The notes under the pieces are model-generated. The model had not been told where the DNA came from, made no database searches, and worked only from the letters and a program-made list of their open reading frames with translations. DNA of 64,000 nucleotides from Odobenus rosmarus divergens (lineage: Eukaryota > Chordata > Mammalia > Carnivora > Odobenidae): NCBI RefSeq assembly GCF_000321225.1, contig NW_004450939.1, positions 1,797,637 to 1,861,636 of the forward strand. Reading direction: 5' to 3'. This document shows positions 1-10,985 of this stretch, one piece after another; the first letter of the stretch is position 1, and every line of letters starts with the position of its first letter. Both the position numbers and the translations under genes were made by a program.

Positions 1-1010
1 GTTAGGAAGACATGAATTCAAGTTGTAGCTTTGTTCTCACTAACAAGGTAAACTTGGAAAGTCACAGAAGCCTCAGATTCCTTACATGCAAAATGGGGAC
101 AAAATAGGAATAAATGAGGAAATAGATTAAAAGATTTTTAGTGCTTTGTGCCTGAATATATCAATAAATGGTAGCTACAGCTATTTTTGTGATAATGATG
201 ATAAGGGAATGTCATGCAATCATTTTATTTTGAAGACTAATTAAATAAAGGCATAAAATACAGTGTTAATGAAAAACTAGAATAATTGTCCAGATCAGTA
301 TAATCCCAAATTCATTTATATATCAGAATGTATGTAATATACTAAAATATTGAGCAGTAATCCCTGGGTGATGGGAATGTTTCTTCATTATATGTTTCTG
401 AGTTTCCATTTTACAATGAATATTATTATTTATAAAATCAGGGGCAATTAAAAGAATGAAATTAAGAGGAAAAAAAAAAAGCTCATGGGCTTTAGGATTT
501 TTGAAGATTTGCCGACCTGTGAAGAAAAACTGTAAATCTCAGCCTTACTAAGTCAAGCCTACAATGAACATCTTATATTCATAGCAAATGACTGAATTGA
601 AGCAAGAAAAAAAATTCATCATCTTACATTATTATAATTACATTTTAATGTTTTCTTTTTACAAAGTTTTTTAATAAACATCAGTTAAATTCCTCTTTTT
701 TGCATAACACATATAGAAATCATATAAAGATCATTTTAAAAAACCTTCTACATAATAAAATATTTCTAAAGCTCTGCATGATTCATTGCACATAAGGCTT
801 CAGAAAATAAGCTATAGGACAATAAAAGAATTTGGATAGTTTCCTAGAAATCAGAACAGGATTTAACTTGCAGATAAAAGTTTTGTTTTTGACAGTTATA
901 ATTGAGCATACCATTTCTTCCAAGAATGATAATAATTTAAACCCTGCCAAAGCATTTTAGGTTTAAGCAGAAAAGAAAGAAAACAGCACTATTGCTTTCA
1001 ACCATTTTGG
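1..1010. other. Upstream intergenic, AT-rich, nothing assignable
   Basis: No splice-framed coding sequence and no recognisable repeat family on reading both strands. Short A and T runs only. It should lie between DSC2 and DSC3 by the usual mammalian order, but no DSC2 exon is visible here. Confidence 0.5.
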
Positions 1011-1014
1011 TTTT

Positions 1015-1297
1015 TTTTTTTTAATAATTTTTTATTGTTATGTTAACCACCATACATTACATCATTAGTTTTTGATGCAGTGTTCCATGATTCATTGTTT
1101 GTGCATAACACCCAGTGCTCCACGCAGAATGTGCCCTCTTTAATACCCATCACCAGGCTAACCCATCCCCCCACGCCCCTCCCCTCTAGAACCCTCAGTT
1201 TGTTTTTCAGAGTCCATCATCTCTAATGGTTCGTCTCCCCCTCCGACTTACTCGCCTTCATTCTTCCCCTCCTGCTATCTTCTTCTTCTTCTTCTAG
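1015..1297 (-). mobile_element. 5'-truncated carnivore L1 3' end, antisense
   Basis: Starts with a T run (poly-A of the minus strand) and the L1 3' UTR sequence that recurs at ~37.25 kb (CCATACATTACATCATTAG). Flanked by a 13-bp target-site duplication CCATTTTGGTTTT at 1002-1014 and 1298-1310. The distal end is a TTC-rich stretch. Confidence 0.85.
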
Positions 1298-2729
1298 CCA
1301 TTTTGGTTTTGATTAACTGGCTCATTTATCTCTATAAGAAGAATAGGAGTCTAAAATTCTGGGGTTTTATCTCAACCTTCTTATCTTCAGATAAGTCATG
1401 TAACTCCTTTGGGTATAAATCTTCAGTAAAAAGAGTTATACTAGATTCAACATAGAATCACTTTCAGTTATAATTTTCTATGATTCTATGTTAATTAAAT
1501 ATGAGTGAAATGGTAATTCGGCATTAATAAAACTTTGATTGTCAAACTTTTCCCAAGTTAAAGAGATTGTATTTTGAATGTCTGTGGTATGTGGGGTTGT
1601 ACGCCAGGGGTGGGACAAGGGGGCTTGGATTAGTTTGGTTTTAGCTCCATACCTACATGAATCTGGTAAGTGGCCCTGAGGAAATGTCTCTGGTGGGCAG
1701 ATGACCAGATCTCTGTCTTTTTTTTTTTTTTTTAAACAGATCTCTGTCTTAAATCTGGGACTTTCGATGCTTCAATTTGTATCATTTGTCTTCACTTGGA
1801 ACTGAATTCCTCAGGAAGCTCCCTTCTGCTTTTTTAGCCTGAGCATCTTTAGTAAAGTTGCCAATAATATTTTTGGCAATTTCTAGTCTCTTGTAATTTA
1901 GACAAAGTTCTTCTCTTGACTCTCAGCATTGTATGGGAAATTTAAAAGGGCAATATTCTATCATTTGTTATTTAGTCATTTTACATGTTTCCTTTAAAGG
2001 AAGTCTTACTAAGACTTGTAAAGTTGATTGCTCAGAAAGGAGGAACTGAATGGCCTCCCAGCAGATCTCCTGATGTAATCCAGGGCTCCCTGCGCTAATG
2101 GATGATATTGTAGAGAAGGATGGCCCCACATTAAAAAGTCATCCTATTTGAGATAAGACAGAAGTTATACATAAACGCCATTTGCATTTGAAGATGTTCA
2201 GTATTGGAACATCGCATCTAAATAGTGCTCTAAAGTTTTTGAAAAAGCATTTTTGAAAATGAGATTCCTTTTGTTCACCTAATGGTTTTCTAGCATGCTA
2301 GTACAATGCTAGGATGATGTTTAACACCATAGATCAACTTTCATATTTTCTTTTATTGCACACTGAGAGCTATGTAACTCCAAAACTAAAAGTATGATAC
2401 CTTGCCTGAATATCCAGAAAGTTATGAGCAAAATTCAGGACTCAATGGTAGTAACTGACCCACTTCACTTGCTTTACTGATAACTGATTTTTTTGTATCT
2501 GCTTTATATAATTTAATTTGATAAGCTTTCTTTTTCAAAAGTGAGAGGGATATAAACTTGAATTAAATAAAAAAAGTTTATCAACTCTCTTTTATTCTGA
2601 TAATATAAACCAGCAAAGAGAAGCAAACACTAAAATTCTAACACCTGTCTGTGAAAGTTCTTATATTTTAAGTAAAACAAGTCATTATTCTAATTATTAG
2701 TAGGATAAATGAAAGACGCCAAACACAAA

Positions 2730-3190
2730 AGCAAAGATCTCTGCCTCCCAGTATTCATGCCCTCCTGTAATCACCTTCTGTTGACTTTAGAGTGTCCCTG
2801 GTGACTTACTTCTAGCCAACAAAATTAGAGGTGCAAGAATGTCATTTCTGATCCTGGATTGGTCACTTTGGTCACTTTATCCTTCTTGCTTGTTCTGAGG
2901 GAAGCCAAGTACCCATGTTGTGGGCTGCCCTAGAGAGGACCTTGTGGCCAGGAACTGATGTCTCTGGCTAACAGTCATCAAGGAAACCCTGTCAAAAGTC
3001 ACGGAAGTGAAGTAAGACACAGATCCCATGGAACCTTGAGATGGATGCAGCCTCAGCTAAACACCTTACTACAGAGTGTCTGCACCAGAGACAGCCAGCT
3101 AAGCCACGCCTACATGCTACAGAAATTGTGAGATCACAGGTTCTTGTTTTAAGCCACTAAACTGTGGAATAACACAAAAGTGACATCCAA
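2730..3190. repeat. Old interspersed repeat, possible LTR-class (family uncertain)
   Basis: Contains phrases common in ancient mammalian repeats (GTTTTAAGCCACTAAACTGTGG near the right end). No coding content. I cannot assign the family without a library search; an ERVL-MaLR-type LTR is one possibility. Confidence 0.35.
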
Positions 3191-3204
3191 CAGATAGAAA
3201 GTGG

Positions 3205-3475
3205 TGCAGTGATAGATAACAATGTGTGATGGCAATACAGTGTGTGATCTCATTTATGTGAAATTACAAGGAAGTCAAAACTACTCCGTGACTGAAAGCA
3301 GAACAGTGGTTGCCTCTGCATGGGATGGGTATTGGCTTCGGTGAAAGAAATATTCTATATCTTGATTTGAATGATGGTAACACCAGTACATATATATATT
3401 TGTCAAAAGTTACTGAAGTGTCCATTTGAGGTCTATGAATTTTACTCTATGTAAATTATACCTCAAAAGAGAAAA
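3205..3475 (+). mobile_element. Ancient L1M-type 3' end, sense
   Basis: Matches the well-known pattern of old L1 tails: GCAGAACAGTGGTTGCCTC, then TATCTTGATTTGAATGATGG, then TTTGTCAAAAGTTACTGAAG, ending TATGTAAATTATACCTCAAA. Strongly diverged and non-functional. Confidence 0.7.
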
Positions 3476-3744
3476 ATAGAAGGGTCCAGGAGCATTATTG
3501 TTTGACCAACTGGGGAGGTAAATTGAAACCTACTCAGGTTGGTATAGATCAATCGCATAGTTGGATCAAATGGAAAAGAAAAAAATCTTTTTAAAAATTT
3601 TATATTTTTACAAGATGGAGAGGCCAGAGATTCTAAAGTGACATAAGACAACTATGTCAAACACATTAGCAAACAATTTAAAACTTTACTTAGAATCTCT
3701 AAACAAATGGGGCTAGAGTACCCAGGTCAGGCGGACTTGTATTT

Positions 3745-3863
3745 TTGTTTTGTTTATTTTTTTATTTTTAAAAAAGTAATCTTTATGCCCAACATGGGGC
3801 TTGACCTCCTGACCCTGAGATCAAGAGTCATATGCTCTACTGACTGAGCCAACCAGGCACCCC
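3745..3863 (-). mobile_element. Can-SINE, old subfamily, antisense
   Basis: Reverse complement of a tRNA-derived head (GACTGAGCCAACCAGGCACCCC at the right end) with a short A/T-rich tail on the left. Lacks the long TC-rich 3' part of younger copies. Confidence 0.75.
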
Positions 3864-4895
3864 TTGAATTTTTGTTATTTTTGAAGTGGTTTTCTTCATA
3901 GTTTACTAATATTATGTTGTTGCCAAAAACAGTCTCTTTTGTTTTGCCTCAACAATGGCAAAGAACAAAGATTTGTTGTGAACTAAAGAACGTTGCCCCA
4001 TTTGTTCAAAATTAAAAGAAGTAATTAAGGGGAGAAATGAACTAGAGGCCTTTGGACAAACTTGGGGAAAAAGACCTAGTATATTCCTGGCCAATTGCCG
4101 TAATACAGTACTTTCTTCTGTGAATAGATGAATTTGGAAAACTGTCACAGGAGAGCCTGGTAGAGCAAGGCTCAGACCACCTTATTCTCAGGGGACCATT
4201 TATATGTTATAACAAGGGAACATGACAGAAAATAAGATATCCTTTGTCTTCCATTACATCATAAAAACTCGTGTGTGCTTACCACTTATCACTTTCCAGT
4301 ATCTCTGGTGAGAGAAAACCTGACTCTCAGTGTATCAAGTGAGAAAAGAAAAGTTGAGATTGGGCAACACTGGTGTCAATTATCCTGGAAATATTACATA
4401 AAAACAGGTCACCATAGAAGAGAAAATATCTCAAGGCCACATCCATAGTGCTTGTCCCTTCCCAACTTCTTCTTGTCCACCCATCCTGGATGAGAGGAGT
4501 GTGGGAGACAGTGGTCTCCAGTCTCTGCCTAGAGACCACTGGAACCTAGACCTTTGGAACAATACAGCAGTTGAGATCAGATAATTCATCATTAGATGGT
4601 TGAGAAGCTGTTCCAGATATTATCTGATTGCTACTTAATGTTCTCTTGAAGAGGAAATAAAGAAGTTCTTATGGATGCCTCTGAGTTTGGAATCATTTAT
4701 TCTGACATTTATAAAAAATATTTATTACTTTGGGTGCCTGGCAAGGAGATTTTGGCCCAAGATTCTCATTTTAAAAGTAAAGTTATTATAGTTAAGATTA
4801 GACCTTCCTCTGACCACCATCTGAACAGAACTTGGAATCTGGGAGAAACAGCCAATTTTATTGAACATGTTGAGAACACTGCAAAGTTAGTAGAA

Positions 4896-5018
4896 AGTGG
4901 GGGGTGCCTAGCTGGCTCAGTGGGAAGATCATTTGACTCTTGACCTCAGAGTTGTGAGTTTGAGGCCCATACTGGGTGTCGAGCTTACTTACTTAAATAA
5001 ATGAATAAAATTTAAAAA
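4896..5018 (+). mobile_element. Can-SINE, old subfamily
   Basis: Head GGGTGCCTAGCTGGCTCAG, tail AAATAAATGAATAAAATTTAAAA, flanked by a 14-bp direct repeat CAAAGTTAGTAGAA at 4882-4895 and 5019-5032. Confidence 0.85.
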
Positions 5019-5039
5019 CAAAGTTAGTAGAAGGTGACA

Positions 5040-7140
5040 ACAAAACAGCTTTCCTGGTACATGCCCATATGCCTACTAGGAATATTACTAGCCCTTCAGT
5101 TTTTGTGTTTGTAAATGTTTGGGTAGGACCCTTGCATTAAGGTTGTTTAGAGGAGTAAGAATCTGGCATAACCTTACATAGGTACGTGCAAGTTAAGACT
5201 CCAGTTTACCAGTTAGGAATGTGAGTAGCTTATAACATCGAAAGGCAAACACAAATACGACGCTTGAAAACAATGCAAGAAAAGAACCAATTATTGTGGT
5301 GGCATTGGCTAAACAATTTAGTAAAGACTAAATAGCTCATTGGTGGAAAACCTCATCTAGTGACAGAAGGGCTTGGGAAACTGGGCAGGCTGGAAAAAAG
5401 ACAAATCAAGAATAATAAATCTTGAGTAAGTAAAAATAATGAATAGATAATTGATAATCAATAAAACAAATTAATAACAATAAATCCATAAAATATGAAG
5501 TCAATAATTTACTGCCCATAGGGAACTGGTGGGAAAGGCTGCTTTTCTAGTCCTGAGCTAGTTGATAGGCATTTGAGCTGGGAGATATGCTGCTTCCCCA
5601 AGCTGGTGTTGAGGGACGGTCCTCCTAAATGTGTGGGAGAAAAGAAGGCTGATGGGGCAGTGAATCAGAGGATGACGTGGAGATAAATGACACATGGGAT
5701 CTGGAAATCAGCCCACTCACATCTGTAAACCTTCTTGCTTGAGCAATGCCTTTTGAACAGACAGATGCACACAATGAGCTCCTGGGGACATGAGAATGTC
5801 CAGGAGAAACTACAGCCTCACCCAGTGGGAGGAGATTTCCACTCTGAAGGAGACTGAAGTGAAGAATTATGGGATGATTCTACAATGAGAGGGACTAAAA
5901 TTTCACCCTGAGTCAGGGCTTTGTTATACTGTTTGGCCAGTTCCTGGAGGAAGTTATCACCCATACAATGGGGTTTTGTATTTTGTGTGGAAATCACCAT
6001 TCCTTCCAGTCCAGTGAGAAGTCGCTAGAAGACCACTTCCCACCTTAAAAAGACCTGTTTGTAGAAGATATTTGTAAGGGTGTCTGAAGATTTTAGTGGA
6101 AGAAAAGTAAAACCATTATAAAGTTCTTGCATCATTAATGAATAAAGACAGACTAAAAGGAGGCTTTCTGACCCTGGCACATTCTAACTGGATTGGACGA
6201 TTGTCATGGTGTCATTTATATTGGATAATTCTGAATTTGAGAAATGTACAAGTGTCTGAATTTTGTATGATTGTTGCCAAGGTTATAGTGAAAAGCCACA
6301 CCTCTGTAGATGGGAGTGAGTTTTCTCCTGAAGGGAATGTATAGTCCCTCTTTCAATTACTCTGGGTAGAAATTAATCCTTGAATGTCAACTGAGGACCT
6401 GATAGACCCAACATAGAAAAGTGGAAGGGAATCCTTCTTGGCTTGGGAGGCCAGGGTGATTTTGGTCTGAACCTGAGGTTCTCTTAGCTGCCTGGCGCAT
6501 TTTCACGGGGGTGGAGATAGAGCTGGGAGGTGTACCTGCCATGGGAAGACAGGAGAGGCGGGGAGGCAGACAGAGATTCTGGGATGGCTCTTGTCATGGG
6601 CAGCAGTGCGATATTATAGGTTCTTCTCCTCCTTCTTGCCCACCTCCTCCTCCTTCTTCACCTTCTTCCTCTTCAATATTATAGGTTATTCTTGACTTCA
6701 ATTGTCTATTACTCCAAGTCTCAGCAGTCTTTTTAAATGACAAAAAAGTCAAGGCTGTTCTCACTGGCGTTGTGGGAAATTAGTGGAGGGCCTCTAGTCA
6801 TACTTTGGAGAGGTGGTAGAGGAAGAGCAGTGTCTTTTCCTGGAACCTGAGTGGTAGTAGCAGAGGTGGTTACTCTTGGAGGAAAACGACCACTTGGTTC
6901 CCAAGTAGAAGGAAGGTGTCTCTCTGAAAGAGCAAGTGGGTAGATTAAGGAGAGCTAATTTCCAAAAATAAAGTCTGCAAGGGCTCCTGGCATTTGAGTA
7001 CACATCTGTACCTCACTGCTGATCCAGTAAGTAATTTGCCCGATTACTGCTTATTACAGTGACCATTTATTCTAAGCAGTATTCTCAAAGTGCTTCTGAC
7101 CTACTGTATCATGGCGGACCTCATTTTATGTCTCAAGAAG
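5040..7140. other. Upstream intergenic, no gene recognised
   Basis: Short ORFs only. A 60-codon antisense ORF at 5818-6000 has no start context or recognisable relative. A pyrimidine-rich insert lies at 6623-6675. I assign nothing else. Confidence 0.45.
6623..6675. repeat. Pyrimidine-rich (CTT/CTC) insert flanked by a 12-bp direct repeat
   Basis: 53 bp of almost pure C/T between two copies of ATATTATAGGTT (6611-6622 and 6676-6687). The flanking repeat looks like a target-site duplication, so this appears to be an inserted fragment rather than a locally grown microsatellite. Confidence 0.6.
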
Positions 7141-7145
7141 GACTG

Positions 7146-7345
7146 GGCACCTGGGTGGCTCAGTTGGTTAAGCGGCTGCCTTCAGCTCAGGTCATAATCC
7201 TGGAGTCCTGTGATCGAGTCCCACGTCGGGCTCCCTGCTCAACAGGGAGCCTGCTTCTCCCTCTGACCCTCTCCCCTCTCATGCTGTTTCTCTCTCTCTC
7301 TCTCTCAAATAAATAAATAAATAAAATCTTTTTTGTTTTTAAAGC
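7146..7345 (+). mobile_element. Can-SINE
   Basis: Head GGGCACCTGGGTGGCTCAG, B-box-like region GTGATCGAGTCCCAC, TC-rich part with (CT)n, tail (AAATA)n AAATCTTTTTTG. Confidence 0.9.
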
Positions 7346-7349
7346 ACTA

Positions 7350-9060
7350 TTCAAGACCAATCTTTTACTTGGTTTTGGTTTAAGCTTCTTTTCACAAATT
7401 TCTCTTTCCTTATTAGCAGGTTCATTCCAAACATCATACAGTTGCCTTGGTTGTATTTTATAGGTGTGTGTCAGGAGACCCACATTTGCCACGTCACCAC
7501 CCACATAAGCCACAGAGGTGAGTAAGTGTGTGAGACCAGCACCTGTTGGCACTGAGTTGTGCAAGGCAGGTTTCCTCAGTGGGCTGACGGTTAGCTCCCA
7601 CCTCTTAAGGTCGTTACCCTTTCTGTGGCCAGAGGTCCTGCCTAAGTACAGACAACTCTTCTTAATAATCTTAGGTTTACTTTCAACTGAAAATTTTAGG
7701 ATTTACCTGGATTCCTGAAATTTTGTACTTCAGCTTAAAAATCACTTCCCATTTTGATCCTTTATTATTGCTGTTCTTATCCTTCAAACTAAGAACGTAA
7801 CAAGGGAAAATAACACGTTTCTTTCCCATTTTTGTACACTCTTCTTTTAGGAGTGATTTCCAACTGCTTTGGCAGTTTGGGAAATGGGGTATTAAAATAA
7901 AGACATTTCAGAATAACTCTTTATGCTTTATGATGTCTCATGATGATTTAAAGTTAACTTTATAGAAGGATTCAGTTCTCACTATACTCAAACTGAGGCT
8001 TGTATTTTAAATAGATTTTCAACAAACTCATTTCATATTATAATTTACATAGGAAAAATAAAAGCAATTTTAATTTATCCTCAAGTCACATTTATACTAT
8101 AATTTTAACAGCCTATGATGATTCTTCTAAACTATAAAAATGCATTTTTCATTAGAACTTAATCTAATCTACTCATGATGGACAAGCACGTCCTATAGCA
8201 AAACAGGACATGCAACTCAGTAATTAAAACTACACCCAGTTATTCAGTATTCTTTTCGCACCGAAAATTTGCAGTATAAATGGAAAATATCCCCAATATG
8301 CTTTCTTACAAGATTTCTGGAAAGACTCCTATAACTTTTATTTTGTAGAAGCTAAAAATGGAAGCTCAAAGTAACTGTTCCATAGTCAGTAGGCTTAGCA
8401 ATCTCCTCAATTACACAGTACAACTGAAACAACCAGATAATAGCTATCTTATAGTTTTAGTCATTTGGATGACAGTAATAAACAGGTTGGGCTCACTCTA
8501 GTAGATAAAACTGAAATCATTGAAAAGCAGGGCTACTTAGAATAAAGAAAAACATTTCAAAGACTTTTCTTCCCTAAGTACTAAGGGATAGCTGTATGAA
8601 GACATAAACAGGTTATGAAGGAAGTTAATGAGTTCATTAACTCACCAAAAGTGATGACTGTGTAACTGCAGTTAGTAACCATTTTTACAGATTGAGTGGA
8701 AGGTTCTTCATCTTTTCCAGGATGAAATTCAACTCCTCAGCCTGGTTTGTTATAAGCCTATCTTTCTAATCTAATTCCGGGTCATAGAACTTCTGAATGC
8801 CAGGCATTCTGGAGAAACTCCCTTTCTGTTTCCCTGGTGGAGGAAGCTGTTACAAGGCTCTCTAGAGCTTCAGAAATGCTGTGGCCTTTGTGTGGAACAT
8901 GCTCCCTCCCTCTCCTTTTCTCTGTTGGCTCTTATCTCAAGCATTAGAGCTCAGTTCTGGATTCTAAGGGTCCAAAATTAAGGTGTTGGTCTATTTGATT
9001 TCTGATGAGAACTCTCTTTCTCGTTTGTAGACAGCCACCACCTCCCTGTGCCCACCCATG
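7350..9060. other. Upstream intergenic, AT-rich, nothing assignable
   Basis: No coding pattern or clear repeat family on either strand. Enhancer content cannot be judged from sequence alone. Confidence 0.4.
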
Positions 9061-9064
9061 GAAC

Positions 9065-9108
9065 AGAGAAAGAGAGAGATAGAGAGAGAGAGAGACAGAG
9101 AGAGAGGA
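9065..9108 (+). repeat. (GA)n simple repeat
   Basis: Interrupted AG dinucleotide run with a few T and C interruptions. Confidence 0.85.
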
Positions 9109-9129
9109 GGGGAGCTCTTCTCATAAAGA

Positions 9130-9275
9130 TGTAATTCCATCAGATCAGGGCCCTACCATCATAACCTTGTTAATGTTAATTACTTCCTGAGAGGCCCTGT
9201 CTCCACATGCAGTCATATGGAGGTTAGGTCTTCAACATATGAATTTTGAAAGGACACAGTTCAATCCACGGCATC
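9130..9275. repeat. Old interspersed repeat fragment
   Basis: Resembles the CCCTACCATCATAACC ... TTCAACATATGAATTTTG ... CACAGTTCAATCCA pattern seen in many mammalian repeat copies. Family not assigned. Confidence 0.35.
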
Positions 9276-10379
9276 ATCTCTGTTACAGGAAAGCCATGAT
9301 TCACTTGTGTTTCTAAAGGCTGGCTGGTGCCAGAGGAATCTTTGAGAGACTTTCCCTGAGGTCTTTCTTGGGTGGGGTGAAAATGATTGGAGTGGAGAGA
9401 AGGTTGGAGACCTTGCTCTGAAACTGGGAAAGCTCATTTATATGGAGGCCTCCAGAGGTGAGACAGGATTTCTGTTGGGTGCCTTGAATGCCTCAGAGAT
9501 GGGACTAGATGCTGAACTCACTGTCCAAATCCTAAGAGCCTGTGCGTTTCAGGGAAGCCCCAGACTTCAGTCAACCAGCCTACTGGGATGACCAGGCCAC
9601 GATGAATGAAGGCCATGGAACCTTCCCTGATTAATCTGGATTATCTGAGGATTCTGACGGTGGAACTTGTACATGGACTTTGAAGAGCAGCAACAGATCT
9701 AAGAAGGATTTCCTTCTGAATCTGCCAAGTGGGGGCTTCGAGGACACAAAATTTCATCTAGAGAGAAATAAAGGAATGTGCCTAGGTGGTGTTGTAAGTG
9801 ACCTCTCTATTAAAACATTTACCATGTTGGGCTATGATGCTTGCCTTTATTCCCTCCTAGCAGGACCTCGGGTTACTTGGGACAGGAGCTGGGTTTTGTA
9901 CATTCTCTTTCCTCTAGCCCTTCACTCAGTGCCCAGGCAACTGAGCCTTGATCCGTGTTTATTGAGTGATATTGAATTGCAAGCCTCATTTTAGAGTAGA
10001 GGGTTTTGTGTGATAGATTTTCCTTTTACAGCAAACAAAAATGGCACCTTAGTACAATTACCATGTAATTACTAAATCAACAAGTTACATATAAGAACAA
10101 ATTCTTCCTTAGAAGCTTCATATAAGGTCACAAAATTGGCAGTAAAGAAAGCTCTGAATGTAATCACTCATATTTTAGGTACTTAAAATGGCCAGATATC
10201 AGAATTTCTTCTACTTGGTTTTAATTTCTGGCATACCCAATGCCAGTTTATTTATGCCACTTGGGATAATTCTCCCTCCGTCCTTTATCTTACCATGTTA
10301 GTCAAATTTGGAAAGAATATATAAATGTTGTATCAACCAAGAGACAGGGCCCAGCATCTGACCAGGAGCTGAAGGGAGG

Positions 10380-10919
10380 CTCCCCTGATCCAATCGCAAT
10401 GGTGTTCCTGGCACCCCGGAGCGCCCGTGTTGGGACACGGATCCCTGCAGGCGGACTTGGGCCCTGCAGCGGCAGTGCACTAGCAGCGCGGGTGAGGGGT
10501 ACGCCCCGGGACAATCTGGGAGGCCAGGGCCGGGCGGACGGAGGGCGGGGCGAGACGCCGCCGGGCAGACGAGGGGCGTGGGAAAGCCGGCAGAGGGTGG
10601 GGCTGGGACCGGTTTCTCGCGAGCCAGCACTCGGCGCGGCCCCCGGGGAGCGGAGGGGCAGGCTAGGGCAGCTCCCCAGCTCCCCGCGTGATAAAACTTG
10701 AGAAATAACCAGGAGGGGCGGCTCGGCGTCTCCTGGGTCCAATCCCGTCTCAGGAGCGAACACGCTCCCGGGCAGGCGAGCCTGACAGAGGCCAAGGAGA
10801 CTTAAAGAGGAAGTGGCAGTGAGGCACGCCCGCACCGCGCGCGCCGCTGCACCTCCGTGGGCTCTCGCCTCTGGCCTCCCGCCCGGCGCCCGCCTTCCCC
10901 CTTCCCGCCCTGCGCCCCT
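10380..10919 (+). promoter_or_regulatory. DSC3: Probable DSC3 core promoter and 5' UTR
   Basis: No convincing TATA box. CCAAT pentamers at 10390-10394 and 10739-10743 and GC boxes at 10543-10551 (GGGCGGGGC) and ~10715-10721 fit a TATA-less CpG promoter. No ATG was seen between ~10800 and the DSC3 start, so the 5' UTR appears free of upstream ORFs there. The exact transcription start cannot be read from sequence; a position within ~100-250 bp of the ATG is an estimate. Confidence 0.5.
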
Positions 10920-10985
10920 ATGGCCACCGCCGAGCCTCGGATCCCCCTGCGCGGAGCCCTCTGCAGGCTGCTGCTGACCCTCGCG
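10920..10985 (+). CDS. DSC3: DSC3 exon 1 (coding part): signal peptide
   Basis: Encodes residues 1-22, the charged start and hydrophobic core of the signal peptide (R-L-L-L-T-L-A). ATG context CCCCTATGG has +4 G but no purine at -3. Donor GCG|GTGAGT, phase 0, inside the CpG island. The leader is one residue shorter than the human one as I recall it. There is no in-frame ATG upstream. Confidence 0.93.

Noticed and set aside
1..10379. Possible 3' end of DSC2, the expected upstream neighbour.
   Set aside because: No desmocollin C-terminal coding sequence or exon pattern was seen. In human the gap is larger than 10 kb as I recall, so its absence is expected.
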